Positions 46,064 to 58,570 of a stretch of DNA of 64,000 bases are shown piece by piece. The translations under genes were made by a program, and so were the position numbers. The DNA lies in NCBI GenBank assembly GCA_018296165.2, contig JACKQL020000016.1, positions 682,001 to 746,000 of the forward strand, read 5' to 3'. Every line of letters starts with the position of its first letter. Position 1 is the stretch's first letter. This stretch comes from Termitomyces sp. T153. Taxonomy: Eukaryota > Basidiomycota > Agaricomycetes > Agaricales > Lyophyllaceae. Under the pieces are notes generated by a model. It did no database searches. It was not told where the DNA came from and saw only the letters and a list, made by a program, of their open reading frames with translations.

Positions 46064-46850
46064 CTACATCTGCCATAATCTCTTGCTCACTGGAAAGCTT
46101 GTTCTGTCAGGAACAATTACGTTTGCCAAGTAAATGATGCAGATTGACTCATGTTCCTGGTATAGCATCTTGATGCATCTCTTGTCCTCATGTAGTGTTA
46201 CTCTTTCATCATCTCTTTGCCACTCCTCCACATTATTCTCCTGAGGAATAGGGGGAGTACCAGATGAACTTTCATCATCTAGTGAAGTCAAGCGGGCCAG
46301 TCTATATTCAGTATCCATTGCAAAGTCACTATCTGACAGATGTAAATTAGGATCTGGAATGAATAGAGATGGTGCAGAATCACTATCCATTGCAGAATCT
46401 TGTGATATTCCTGGTGGAATGATGAGGGGGAGGATCTCTCTGGCAGGTTGGTCTGCTATGCAGATGTACATTATATTTGCCAGTACATATTCTCCAGATC
46501 TGGCAGTTGAAGTTCCACTATTAGATCCAGCATCTGCTGCAATGAAAAGAGGAGGAAGACTATCATTCCTCAGTACATTGCCATTGTCAGATATCATCTC
46601 CTTGTCAGACTCATCATCTGTCACCATAAGCAGAGCAGAAAGCATGCCATCATTCAGTTCACCTCTGCTGTCAGCCCTGTCATCATTGTCAGACTTGTCA
46701 TCCATTGCCATAAACAGAGGAGGAAGCCTGCCATTATCCAGCTCCACTCCACTGTCTGACCTGTTGTTTGATGCAATGAAGAGTGGTGGGAAGTGTTCCT
46801 CATCTGATCCACTTTCCTCAGCATGAAACAGAGGTGGAATGTTGTTGAAC
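46064..46850 (-). pseudogene. Acidic repeat protein with (L/F)PPLFxAxDxxSD units, transposon-associated, broken
   Basis: The minus strand reads IPPLFHAEESGSDEEHFPPL near 46835, FPPLFIASNNRSDSG, LPPLFMAMDDKSDNDD, LSALLMVTDDESDKE and LPPLFIAADAGSNSG: five copies of a motif of about 15 residues separated by acidic linkers, then a 160-residue tail ending FPVSKRLWQM. A frame break lies near 46740-46770. No catalytic domain is recognised. It lies downstream of the KDZ transposase remnant on the same strand and may be an accessory gene of that element. Function unknown. Confidence 0.4.
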
Positions 46851-48169
46851 TAGTATGGCTCAAAAGTCATACCCCTGAGGTCTGGATCATCAAATGATGG
46901 ATTCTCAACATTCATCCATTCCTCATCACTTTGTGCCAGTGAAAGCTCTGCTGAACAAGAGAAATGGGATGGGAAAGTGATTGAGACTGTGCTTGTGCTT
47001 GAATAGCAGATGATTTCTTTGTAGGGTGATAGATTAGCCCAGGATTCTTCCTACTTTTTAGGAAGAGGTGGTGGAATGGATGGCATGTATTGGAAGGATC
47101 AATAGCCTTGTCAAGCATTGATGGAGGCCATGCAGGTGATTGAGTATTAGGCACAGAGGTTGGAGAGGCACAGTCAGATGGTATTGTGCCATTGCTACTA
47201 AGGAAATTGGTGATTGAGTCAATACCAGTGAGTTCTCCTAAGTGTGATGGCACAATAGAATTGGCACTGGAGAGGTGAGTGGAGTTGGGTCTGGCAGATG
47301 GACTTGAAAATTGGCAGATTAGGTCATTTGCCATCAATGGGAATTTTGGTCCAGCTGCTGATCAGAACTTGTCTAGATCCAAGAGGGCTTTCCAGTGGAC
47401 ATTGCTTTGGCTTCACAATTCTTCATCACAAGTTTTGATGGATGAGGAGACAACCCTCAGCAGTCTCATCATTTAGATGCTCAGTCTAGATACTTTTATA
47501 GTTCCACCAATCACAGCCATACCAATATACAACTTGACCTGGATGAGTGGGAACTGTCCATGCCTGAAAAAACTTCCAGACTTCTTGAGGGATGTCATCT
47601 CTGTCTGCCAGAGGGTACCAATGGCTCAGACACATGATGAGGTCTGGAACATTGTATTTCATGTTGTTTAATGCTGCTATACCCAGATATAGGAGAATAT
47701 AGTTCTAGCCCAGATATCAGATAAACTCCATTGCAATCCAAGACACCTTACCAATTCTTTATCCAGGTGTTGTAACATCCACTTATAATCCTTGTGTTCC
47801 TCAAGGTTGCAATAAATGGCAAGTGCTGTGCACACGCATGATTCAACATGAAATATCAGTTTTTGTAGACCCGGTGATCATTGGTCAACTGAGGCTTGAG
47901 TTTGTACAGCAGCAGTAGAGGCCATGTAGAGTACAAAGCTAGAAGGATTTGGCACAGTTATGAGCTAGTAATTGGGGAAAGTAGGTCTTTTACAGCAGTA
48001 AAACTAACAATGTAGACTACACATGACATTGTCCCATAGTAAGGTTACAAATCCACTATAGAAAGGGTGGTTCCAGTTGGCAGGATGGATATGATGTGCA
48101 TAGTGAATCCAGTATAATCAGACATTTGTTGATCCCATTGCACTCTCCATTATAAAGGTGTTGTTGTCC
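46851..48169. other. Repeat-derived region with broken minus-strand ORFs
   Basis: 46912-47337 (141 codons, Ser-rich) and a segment near 47530-47660 (WYPLADRDDIPQEVWKFFQ, WYGCDWWNY) look like exons of a decayed transposon gene on the minus strand; the family is not recognised. 47700-48170 shows nothing coding. Confidence 0.35.
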
Positions 48170-49920
48170 TTTGAGGAGGTGTAAAATCATTGTATACCCT
48201 TCTAAACTTATGAGTTGCCAAAGAGCTCAGTTCATGCCACATGGCCACTTTTTTGTCAGCATAGACTTGGAGGCCTTTTTCCTTGGCTGGCATGCCCCTC
48301 TTGGACCAGATTTCTACCTGCTTAAGGAAATAGCAAACAGTCCATTCTATTTCACTTGTAACAAGCTGATATTCTTCTGTCCATCTGTTTTGTTGTGCTC
48401 TTGCTCAGAGGTAGTACACCCAATGGACTAGTGAGATTGGTTATGAATTTGATACCAGCAAATTGAAGAGAAGAGTGGGCCAATGCATTGACAATAAATG
48501 AATGGATATAGTGAATGAACAGAATCAGCAGGTGGATTGAGAATGATATAACAGATATCTGAGCAAAAAGCAACTTACATTCACAGAGAGTTTTAGGGTC
48601 ATCTTCTATATCTGGATTAGCTTGCCATATCCAAGAAACCTTTATTCTTGATGATCCAGGAATATTTGGATCACGTATAGCTGTGCTTGTTGCAAGATCC
48701 ACTTTCTGCAGAATGTGATATTTTTTGTTAAATGTGGAATCTATGCATAATTGCATAAAAGCACTGCAACTTTTTCTACAGGCCCTGGCTTTGATGAAAA
48801 TGGCTGCCTGAACTTTATCAATTGATGCCTGGCTTGAGTTTTGACACTTTTGCTTGGAGCAACTCAGACAACATGAGAATACATGAAAGATTTTTTGGCA
48901 ATGAGCTCTCAGAGTGCTTGAATATGCCTTTCAATTTGAAGGAAATGCAATTGTCTTTCAATACTGGACAGTTCCAAGTGATTATCAACAATTGTTGATG
49001 GCAAGGATATTTCAAATTCTTCTGGTGCAGCAGAATCCAGTTCCAACAGCAGATCTGGTCTGGCCAGTGGGTTTGCCACTGGATATGGCAATGTTTCATT
49101 GTCTTCTGATGTTTCTTCATCAAATGCACCAGAAATCTCATCCACTTTGAGTGGTGTAGTCCTTTGTGGATTGGAAGAATAACCATGCTTGGCTTGGGAA
49201 GCAGCCAGGATATTGAGTTGAACCCTTAACAATCTTCTGTCTGCTTCAACCTTTTGTCACTCATCCTTCCATGCCTGCCAACTCATCTGATGGACATGGT
49301 CTTCTAATGCAATCCTGATATAACAATTAGTGCTTAACAGTGGTGAAACCATCTGGGTTTGACTCACTGCCATTCTTCAATGTCAAGTGCAAGTTGAATC
49401 CAGAATGTATCAGTATCTGGCATCTGGCTTCCAGATTCCAATCCAGTGTCTGCCAGATTACCACCATGTCTTGCTTGGAGACCTATGATCTGAGCCTTAA
49501 GGATGTCCATTGCCTTTTTGTCTTGGTCCCTCAGACTTTCAGCAATGGTAATCTCAACCTCCCAGCTTGGTATCAGTTCTGCTGAGATTTTCATAGACTG
49601 TTCAGCAAAGTAATGAACAGCAGCCTCACTCATCTCAATGGCTGTCAAGTATTTTTGGCATAGGGAAGGAATCATATCAAGTAACTTCTTCCAGTTGAAA
49701 TCACACATATGATCATCAAGGATTTCCACCTGATGTGCAAGAGTAGTAATTTGTGCCATCTGTGAAACTTCATTGAGAGTAGACCAAAGACTCTCAATAA
49801 TCTCCCCAGCAATGTGGCCAACTCCTGGAATAAATTATGGGGCAAAGCAGAAAAAGCAATTTCTTTTTGTGGCCATGGACATAAAGAAGGCCAATTGCAT
49901 AGTCAACCAATAGATTATCT
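48170..49920 (-). pseudogene. KDZ (Kyakuja-Dileera-Zisupton) transposase, C-terminal half, broken
   Basis: Minus strand. Near 49900 LVDYAIGLLYVHGHKKK, then FIPGVGHIAGEIIESLWSTL with the conserved GE..E..W acidic motif. DDHMCDFNWKKLLDMIPSL follows at about 49700, then a long helical region (SIERQLHFLQIERHIQAL, LLQAKVSKLKPGIN, DLATSTAIRDPNIPGSSRIK, VSWIWQ). After an intron comes RARAQQNRWTEEYQLVTSEI, then LKQVEIWSKRGMPAKEKGLQ down to about 48170. This order matches the C-terminal part of fungal KDZ transposases. Frameshifts occur at about 49840 and 48850. The N-terminal part is cut off at about 49920, where a plus-strand gag-only element begins, so the element is truncated by a later insertion. 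Confidence 0.78.
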
Positions 49921-49924
49921 GGTA

Positions 49925-52900
49925 AAACTTCCCCTGCCTCTGCTAGCATCAAGGTGTCCAGTGGCTGCCTTGACCAATAAAGAAAAAGGAAAAGCAACTG
50001 CAACATCACCACTTGCACTAGCACAGAGGAGTAGCACTCCCTTGTTGATTGCTTTGAAGATGGTTGAGCAACACTTCTCCACAAAGAAGAAGGGCAAGGG
50101 CAAAGCAAAAGAGCCTGACCTCTCTACTGCTGCAGATGAGCAAATTGTTCACCTGCTCCAGCAATTGCATGAAGCTAGAGTTCCAGAAGTAGTCAGAGCT
50201 GATGTCCTCAATAACCCAGTAGTGCAGTTAGCACTAGCTCAAGTTCTGAACAAACCTGACATCATTTGCAACCAAAGAGATGAGGCTTAGGTGGACCTCT
50301 TCCATTCAGCATTGGAGAAGGAGAAGTAAATAGCTACTCCTCCTCAACTACCAGAAGCAAAGAAGGCTTGCATAGAGCCTCCTGTGCTTGTTGAAGGATC
50401 CTTGACTCAGAGGGCACCAGTTGTGCCCTATGATGATAATGTGCCTGCTAGTGATGACCAAAGGATGGACAAACACCCTGACTTCAAGGCATTATTATCC
50501 ACTGCTGGACTATAAAAACCTGCAATGGCCAAGACTGGACCATCAAGGTCTACAACAGCAAAGGCTGGCTCTGCAAAGCCAGCCACTACCCCAGTAGTGG
50601 CAGACAACCCTGTGGTTGTCACCACCCCAGTTGCCTTTCCTGTGAATATGCTGCAAGGATCAGAAGCAGGAATGATTGAGGTCCTTGAACTAAGAACTTA
50701 TGTTATCTCTTTGGCCCTGTCCCACAAGCACTTTCCACCAGTGCATCAGGGCCCCTGTGACAAAGAATTCTTCATTACCCAAGAACAAGCTTCCTGAGTG
50801 GCCATGGGAGCCTCAGTGGCATCTGACTTGGGTAGTGACAATGATAACAATGTCTCAATGTCTACACAACATATGCTAGACAGCAATTCAGAAGACAACA
50901 CTGCTGAGCATTATTGCAAGAAGCACTGTAATACTAATGCCAAACAGCTGTTAGCTATTGATGCTAAGAAGTACAAACTGGACCTCAAGTGTCTGAATGA
51001 TACAGTGCCTGGCCACCTTCCAGAGTGCTGGGAGACCATGTTGGTGTGCAGGCTCTTTGAGTACCAAAATGACTTCAGGGATATTCTTCACACCCAACTT
51101 CTACTAGTCACCAACAACCAATGCAGTCTTTGTTAGTGATGAAGTGGTCTTTTCCCACTCCACAGAAATGGCTAGGATATCTCATATATCCCTGTGTTAT
51201 GAATTGCTATACTATTGGGCTCCATAAGGGATGCCCATAAACCCAGAGCAGCTGTGGCTGATTCTGAAGCTCATTCCAGAAAGCTGCACTAGGGTTACAA
51301 TGAGGGAGTGGATACATGCTACTCTCCTCCTGCAGGAGTTTCACTGGATCTTGTTTTACACATCTCCAGACATCAGGGCCTGCACTATGCAGTGCATCAT
51401 AGAGTTGACCCCAGAAGAGTTGAAAACATCTCTTCTCAGAGGGGACTACTATTCGCAACCAGTCTCCTTGCCCTCACAATTGTCAGCCATACAGATAACA
51501 ACATGCAGGGAGCAGGATTTAACGAAGTCCCAATCAGCCATCACTTCAAGATTGATGTGTGGGTGCAGTATATCCTGAACCATGGCCATCTAGGTTCACA
51601 GAACCTGTACTCAGGTGTGGCCATTGATGCCTTGTTACATGTAGACCAATGCTTGGTCTTTGGTTATATATTGGGTTGAGCACTTGCCCTGACCACACCA
51701 CATGCACAAATGGCCTATATAAGGCTGTTTGCAATGGTGGTTGCTCACCCTCATCTCTATCAAGATGCAGTTGATAACTACTATGCTCATGTAGAGGAGT
51801 TTACTCCTTTCACCCCCTACACCTTCACTCTGCATAGCTGCAAGTGTGGCCTACATGAGTCAATAATCTTAGTGAGATGGAGGTGATATGTCACCTCTTG
51901 GCAAACCATGTGCCTCCTATATGGGTGAATCATGTGTATACCTATGTTATATGCTTTCTCAATCACTACTGGTTAAGGAGCATACTACACATGGACCTGT
52001 TTATGCAGGTCAACAATGAACACCATCATTGACTCCAGACCAATGGTGTGCCCCCTGCTTTGGTAGGGTACAATGAGTGGTATGCCCCCACTGCTAACAA
52101 TCAGGACTGCTTCCAAGTGCTCCTGCAGCTCCATGAGAGCCAAGACCACTCTCCACTCAATGTGGCCAAATGGCTGTGCTATGATGAGGCAGGTATCTTT
52201 CACTCACCTCCTGCACTCACTGGCAGAGGTAGTAAGAACCACCCTTGCACAAGCAGATGAGCCATTTTCCATTGATCTTCCTGCAAGTGCAGCTCCAACT
52301 GAGGAGGGGTCCTCTTTGTCAGTGGCTTCAGCTACTACCAACTCTGTCACAGGCTCTAGTGTGTCCTCTCAAGCTGCACTTACAGAGAAGTCCATGGAAC
52401 TCAACTATGCCAACAACTCTTTGGCACCCACAAATCTCCAACCAGTGACAACTCTACAAGTCATCCACATCCTTTTAGATGCAGCTGTAGCAACATAGCT
52501 ACCCCAACTGCTCCCAAGGCTGGATCAAGTGGCTCCATTAATATAATTAACACTGTATTGGAGTGCTGGGTGGACATGATGAGCAACAAGGAAGTGGCAG
52601 CCTCAAAGATGGATAAATGGGCCAGGTAAACTACTAGTGGAGTTCACAAGCAACATTGAAAGAACAAACATGGGCTCACTGAGTACCCACTTAGCATCCA
52701 GCACAGTTGGGCAGCATGCTGGGATGGAACCATGTTGATCTTATTGAGTAGGATCATCTGATGCTATCACTGTTATAGTATAGAGATTTGTGCTTGGATT
52801 CCAGTGAGACTCTTGGGTGGGATGCCATATCCCACTCTCTTATTTGTGCTTTGATGTTTTGGTGAGTCTGTTGACAGACTCCAAAGGGGGGTATGTCCCT

Positions 52901-53090
52901 CAGTATCAATTCTCTGTATATTGAATTATTTACATTATTACTAAGTAGCATCACATGATCCTTTAAATACTAATATTGTAATTATGTAAGGCAGCATCTT
53001 ACTTCATACTTTGTAGACTAGACCAATCAACTGGTTTTGACTTACAAGGTGTGAACTGTAAGCTGCACAACCCATAACAGAAATGTTACA
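49925..53090 (+). mobile_element. Gag-only (non-autonomous) LTR element, copy 1
   Basis: Broken plus-strand frames give one protein-like series: VEQHFSTKKKGKGKAKEPDL, VVRADVLNNPVVQLALAQVL, LPEAKKACIEPPVLVEGSL, LKCLNDTVPGHLPECWE, INPEQLWLILKLIPE, LTPEELKTSLLRGDYYSQPV, GAGFNEVPISHHFKIDVW, NLYSGVAIDALLHVDQ and so on, ending just before a polypurine tract (52883-52891) and an LTR. No protease, RT or integrase. The same series recurs in copy 2. The 5' LTR is missing; the left end abuts the KDZ remnant. Confidence 0.6.
52894..53090 (+). repeat. 3' LTR of gag-only copy 1
   Basis: 197 bp from TGTCCCTCAG to AAATGTTACA, preceded by AAAGGGGGGTA. It aligns with 58128-58369 over shared words such as GGTGTGAACTGTAAGCTGCA versus AGTGTGAACTGTAAGCTGCA and the ATGTTACA end. 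Confidence 0.65.
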
Positions 53091-53229
53091 CCCAAGCTCT
53101 ATAGTCAGCAATATAGACTCTAAGTTCATGACAAAATAATGCCATGAACTGCATAAACTATTAGGAGCACAGCTCCTCATGTATATGTTCTGCTATATGA
53201 ATAGACCAAGCATGCCAATAGAAACATCA

Positions 53230-54010
53230 GTTAGATTTTGTACAACATAGTGCACCCTGATTAGAAGGGCTGGTCATGTTGAATAGACCTAACAGAATTT
53301 GTGATTAACACAAGCATATCTGAAATGACCAAGTATGCACTGTTTGAGTTGAACAGTGAGTACATGCCATCAATGATTTAAGGAAGTTTTGTTGGACTCT
53401 GTGATCCCCAGAGGGTTCAAGCGGTTTGCTCACCAAGCTCTTGAGAACTTGGCTGCTACACATAACACAATATTTGAGGCATGCATTTTTTAGACATGTA
53501 CCTCTAGTACATGGTGTTGACCAGATCCAGAGCTGGAGAAAAGTGCATTGGTGTACCTTTCCACCAAGTACCTCAACCTTCTGCAAGATAGAGCTAGGAT
53601 GCTCTACCCAAAGTGGGTCAGGCCATACAAAATTTTGGAACCCTATAACATGACCTCCAACTATGTGCTGGAGTTACCAATGGCACTCCAGGAATATAGG
53701 ATATTTCCTAAGAACTATGTGTTGCTAGTGCAACCATATATGGCCAGCAACAACATGCTCTTCCCTAACTGGGCAACACTAGAGCCAAAAAACTTTGGCA
53801 TGCTAGACAATCAAGAATGGTTTCAATGACCTGATAGGTCATCAATAGAAGAGAATGAACCTTAAATTTGATATTCAGTGGAGCCTTGTGGATACCACTG
53901 GGGCCTCCCTGGTAACCTACAAGGGCCTCAAGGCTCCTGACAGGTATCTAGAGCTGCAGGGCATCTAGTTCCCTGCACAGCTAGGTAGAAGGACAAAGTC
54001 AAGTTGACTT
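53230..54010 (+). mobile_element. Chromovirus (Ty3/gypsy) integrase C-terminus and chromodomain remnant
   Basis: Plus strand: YLSTKYLNLLQDRARMLYPK, WVRPYKILEPYN, YVLELPMALQEYRIFP (integrase C-terminal GPF/GPY-like region), then the chromodomain part ILKFDIQWSLVDTTGASL and RYLELQGI near 53950. Upstream (53290-53450) a degraded integrase segment is visible (NTSISEMTKYALFELNSEYM). The reverse transcriptase is absent. It lies between the two gag-only copies and may derive from an autonomous partner element. Confidence 0.75.
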
Positions 54011-56276
54011 AGCCCAGAAGCTGAAAGGGGCCACTGTGCTGGTCACCATCAAAGATTGAATCAGCCAGCACTTTTGGCTGGCCACAAAGTCAACTACTCT
54101 TTATCTTCTACTACTAGTTGGTGCCACACACCAACATCATATGTGAAGACTCCTTACTTAATTGGCAAGAAAGAGAAATGGCCTGGTGAGGTGGACACAA
54201 GTCCACCAGACTGTTCATTGAGCTTTAGAGGGGAGGAGTACCAGGGGGTAGAGTGCCCCAGGTATGGAGATGCTAGGAACAGGGTTGGTGCCAGGGGACA
54301 TAGCATCTCCAACAATGAGACAAGCAGCCCCCAAGGGACATGAGGCCCATAGAAGCAGAGCTAGGAGATGTAACCCCACCAAGTTATACTGTGGTAATAT
54401 AGCAGTTGCCAACACAGGAGTGTTATGTACTCTCATAGTGCAGCAGAGTGGGAAGAGGACCCAGGAGACCAAAGGCTCCCTTGCCAGGGAACTTTGGATA
54501 TCCAGTGGCTGCACAGCCTGTATGGTTGCAGGAATTCCAGCAATACATTGTGCCACAGTTCTGTGGCTCCAGTGCCAGTGGCTGGACCCAGCCAAGCAAC
54601 AGGCATGGCAGGTCAATGACAACCTGCCACAAATCCAGCACAAGTAAGGATTTCAGTCTCTGCACCACCATCATCAGAGGAAATGGAGAGGGAAAATGAT
54701 GGACCAGCATCAATTACAGTGCTGATGGAGTTAATGGCCCATCCACAGTAGTCATACCCACCTCCACCACCTATGGTGCATCCATCAAATGCACCATCCT
54801 TGTCTTCAAGTGCATTGGAGCCTGCAGTGGTCACCCCAGCAAAGAAATTGAGAGGGTATGTGACTGCAACATTGCCATCTGCACTGGCAATGGAGGTGCA
54901 GGTGGCAATGGAGGGTGAGACTTCCTTATCAACTGCCAGTGATGCTTCTCTGCCAAGGAGAAGGGAAAGGGCAATGCAAAGAAGCCTGAACCCTTGACAA
55001 CTGCAGATGAGCAAATCTTTACCTCCTCCAGTGCCTCCACAATCCCAGAGTACCAGAGGGTGTTAGAGCCAACATTCTCAAGAACCCAGTAGTGCAACTT
55101 GTACTAGCTCAAGTCCTGAACAAACTTGGTGATGTTAAGAACTAGAGGGATGAAGCCTGGTAGGACCTCTTTCATTCAGCATTGAGGAAGAGGAAGTGTG
55201 TAGTGTCCCCTCCTCAGCTACCAGAAGCAAAGAAGGCTTGTACTGAGCTTTCTATAGTTGTTGAAGGCTCCTTGACTCACAGGGCACTACTGGTGCTCTA
55301 TGATGATTCAGTACCTGCTAGCAAGAGCAGTCCATTAATGTGTGCCCTGATCTTAGAGTGCCCAGACTGCCAGCAACAGCTAAAGCTAGTTATGTAAAGC
55401 CAGCTGCATCTACAGATGTGGCCAACAACCCAGTGGCATTTCCAGGAAACATGCTATGAAGTGCAGGGGAGGAAACAATCAAGGTTCTGAAGCCAAGGAC
55501 CTACAGAATCTCTGCCACCCTATCCCATGGGCACATTCCAACAATGCATTGGGACCCTGTGACAAAGAGTTCTTTGTCACCCAAGTGCAAGCTTATCAAG
55601 CTGCAGCTGGTATAGCAGGTATTGGACTTAGAGAGCAATGATGAAAATGATATTGCCATGTCTAAGGGACAACTCTTGGAGAGTGACTCTGATGACAATA
55701 GTACTTTGCATTATCACAAGAAGAGGCACAATGCTAATGCCCAGCAGCTGTTAGCTTTTGATGCTGAGAGGTCTAAGATGGACCTCAAGCAATTAAATGA
55801 TACAGTGCCCAGCCACCTCCCAGATGATTGAGAAATTATGCTGGTGCAAGGGCACTTCAAGCACTGTAATGACTTTAGGGGAATGTTACATCCCAACTAC
55901 TATTATTCAGTCTTTGTCAGCAACATAGTGGTCTTTGCCCAGTCAACTGAGATGGCAGGGATATCACATATCTGCCCATGTTATAAACAATTATACCAAT
56001 GTGCTCCTTGAGCAGCCATGAACCTGGAGCAGCTAAGGCTGATCACTCAGGTCATTTGTGAGCAATGTATTCACATTACTATAAGAGAGTGAGTACATGC
56101 TACTATTGTTCTCCAAGGATTCCATTGAATCTCCTTCTTTATGAAACCAGATCAGAGGAATTGCATCATGCACTGGCTCATGGAGCTGATCCCTGCAGAG
56201 TTAGAGACTCTGCTGTAAAAGGGGGACCATCATTGGCAACCAGTCCCCTTGTCTTCTAGATTGTTTGCCATGCTAG

Positions 56277-56809
56277 TGTCAGGGAATGTCCCATTCTCCC
56301 TCCTTATGGTTTCCTTTATTCTCCTTTGCTTTCCCTATCTGCTGGTTCCAGTTTCAGCCCTCAGTTCCTTATCCATAATTCAAACAAGTATTGCCCCTTC
56401 TACACTGCCTCTTATCAGACCCCTGGATTGTTTCCTTCATATAGCCTGCTGCTCATTGTAGACCTCCAATCCTTGGTTCACAGGCACTTCCAACCAAAGT
56501 CCATCTTTTGGTTCTATCTGTATGGGATCATGTGCTGCAGGCCCAAAGATCAAGGCCAATTACAATGGATTTCTGTTGATTGGTCAGCACATGACTGGTT
56601 GCAACAAGTCACATGCACAGGTCAGGCAAGCCTCAGGACATGTGACTGGTCAACTTGTCAATAAGTCACATGACTTTTCTGTCTTACTGTACAGTTGTGT
56701 CCCATGCTCCAAAACCTTAGAGTGTAGCATTTGGCCTGAGGAGCTCCTTAGACTTGTTCCCTTTGCCAGCTGTGTGAAAGAGCCACAGCCTCCAGAGGTT
56801 GCTCTTACA
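56277..56809. repeat. Solo LTR with GCTAG target duplication, nested in gag-only copy 2
   Basis: 533 bp with ends TGTCAGGG..CTTACA, flanked by GCTAG at 56272-56276 and 56810-56814. Comparison with copy 1 shows the flanking sequence is otherwise continuous (insertion between the counterparts of 51490 and 51510). The last 80 bp are related to 28780-28916. Confidence 0.8.
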
Positions 56810-58127
56810 GCTAGGCCATATGAACAGCACCTGAGGAGCAGGACTTAACCAAGTTCTAATCAGCCATCACTTTGACATCAACATGTGAGTGCAATACAAT
56901 TTACACCATGGCCACCCAGGTTTCCATGGAACCTGTATTCAGGTGTGGCTATTGATGCCTCCCTAGGCATAGACAAACAATTGGTCTTCAGCTATGTACT
57001 TGGTCAGCCACTTTATGCCATACATTCAAACAGCTTATATGCAGCTGTTTGCTATAGTTGTAGCCCAGCCTTGCCTCTATTTAGATGTGGTTGAGGACTA
57101 CCATAGAGAAATAGGAGAATTCACTGCATTTTCCCCCTACACCTTCTCATTGCATAGGCTGAACATTCTGCCTATGCAGATGAATAACCTCAGCAAAATG
57201 GAGGTAATTCATTGCCCCCTCATAAAAGCATTTCCACAGCATGGGTGAACTATGCATATACCTATGGCATATGCTTCCTGGATCACCACTGGTCAGGGAG
57301 TGTGCTACACAGTGACCTATTCATGTGGGTCAACAATGAATACAATAACATGGTTGACTCTGGCTGTTAGGCAAACCTTCCACCTTAGCCAAATATGTGG
57401 GTTGTACACACCCACCACAAACAATTGTAAGTGCTTCCAAGTGCTCCTTCAGATCCAAGAGAGCCATGGTCAATTCCCACTGCATGCAGCTGAATGGCTG
57501 TGCTATGGAGAGTTGGCCATCTTCACTTACCTCCTGGAAAACCCTACAGAGATGGTGGATGCCACCTTGGCTGCAGCAGAGGAGTCATTTTCCAGCTCCC
57601 CTCCATCAAGTGCAGCCCCAACTGAGGTGGGCCTCCTTTGTTAGTGGTAGTGGCTATCCTCAGAAGAGACCATGAAGTTGGACTACCACAACAAGTCCTC
57701 CACCCTCACTCCTCTCAGCTCAGAGACAACCAATCCTGTCAAGCTTGGCCCTTGAAGTATGGCTGTAACAACTAATGTTGCTACTTCCATTGCCCCTGAA
57801 GCTAGAACTAGCAGCTCAAGTGAAACAACTAATGTTGTTTCCAAGTGCTGGGCTGACATGGTAAGCAACAAGGAAGTGTCATTGTTGCACTGGATGAATG
57901 GGCATGCTGAAGTACTACATGTAGTTCACATTGCACATAATATATGCAGGCAAGCTGAGTGCCCACCAATTAGATGTTTTTCATGCCCTTATATCCATAG
58001 GGCTATTTGAGCCTACCAATAACCAACATAGGGACCCTTCCAGGGCCCCAGTGCCATACCACAGGTGGGATGCCATATTCCACTCTCTTTTTGATGTGAG
58101 TCCATTGATGGACTCAAAGGGGGGGTA

Positions 58128-58369
58128 TGTAATAGAGCACCATTAATCTTCTTTATTTGCCTTCATACAATAATATAATACAATAATATACTCATTATTA
58201 TCACCATTATTATTATTATGGTAGTGTCACCTGATGCTACCTGGAACTACCTTCAATGTAATTACATAAGGCAGCACCTTACTCCACACTTTATAGACAG
58301 AATCAACAACTGGTTTTGATTTAAAAAGTGTGAACTGTAAGCTGCATAAAATGTAATGGAAATGTTACA
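58128..58369 (+). repeat. 3' LTR of gag-only copy 2
   Basis: 242 bp from TGTAATAGAG to AAATGTTACA, preceded by the polypurine tract AAAGGGGGGTA. It contains an AT-rich expansion (TAATATAATACAATAATATA, TTATTATTATTA) not present in the copy 1 LTR. Confidence 0.65.
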
Positions 58370-58431
58370 AGGCCAGTATGTAATAAGAGTAAGGTAAGCA
58401 ACAATCATCAGCTGAGTGATGCCAAGACAAG

Positions 58432-58570
58432 GTAGGTAACTAAGTATGACACATAGAGTGGGTCCTGAAGGCTGGAGACCAGCTGACCTGTCAGGGTGAT
58501 GGTGCTGAGATGGTAAAAAGTAGGTAACTAAGTATGACACATAGAGTCCCAGAGGCTGACCTGTCAGGTG
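58432..58570 (+). repeat. Direct repeat pair, 88-bp period
   Basis: GTAGGTAACTAAGTATGACA followed by CATAGAGT starts at 58432 and again at 58520. Both copies are followed by GCTGACCTGTCAGG. They lie just outside the copy 2 LTR. Confidence 0.75.

Larger units (their letters stand above)
54240..58369 (+). mobile_element. Gag-only (non-autonomous) LTR element, copy 2
   Basis: Opens with a gag-like N-terminal part (YPVAAQPVWLQEFQQYIVPQ near 54505; EEMERENDGPASITVLMEL near 54690). It then repeats the copy 1 series: VVQLVLAQVLNKLGD, LPEAKKACTELSIVVEGSL, NDTVPSHLPDD, NLYSGVAIDASLGIDKQLVF, PYTFSLHRLNILPMQMNNL. It ends in AAAGGGGGGTA plus LTR 58128-58369. Interrupted by a solo LTR at 56277. Many stops; CpG-depleted. 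Confidence 0.6.
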
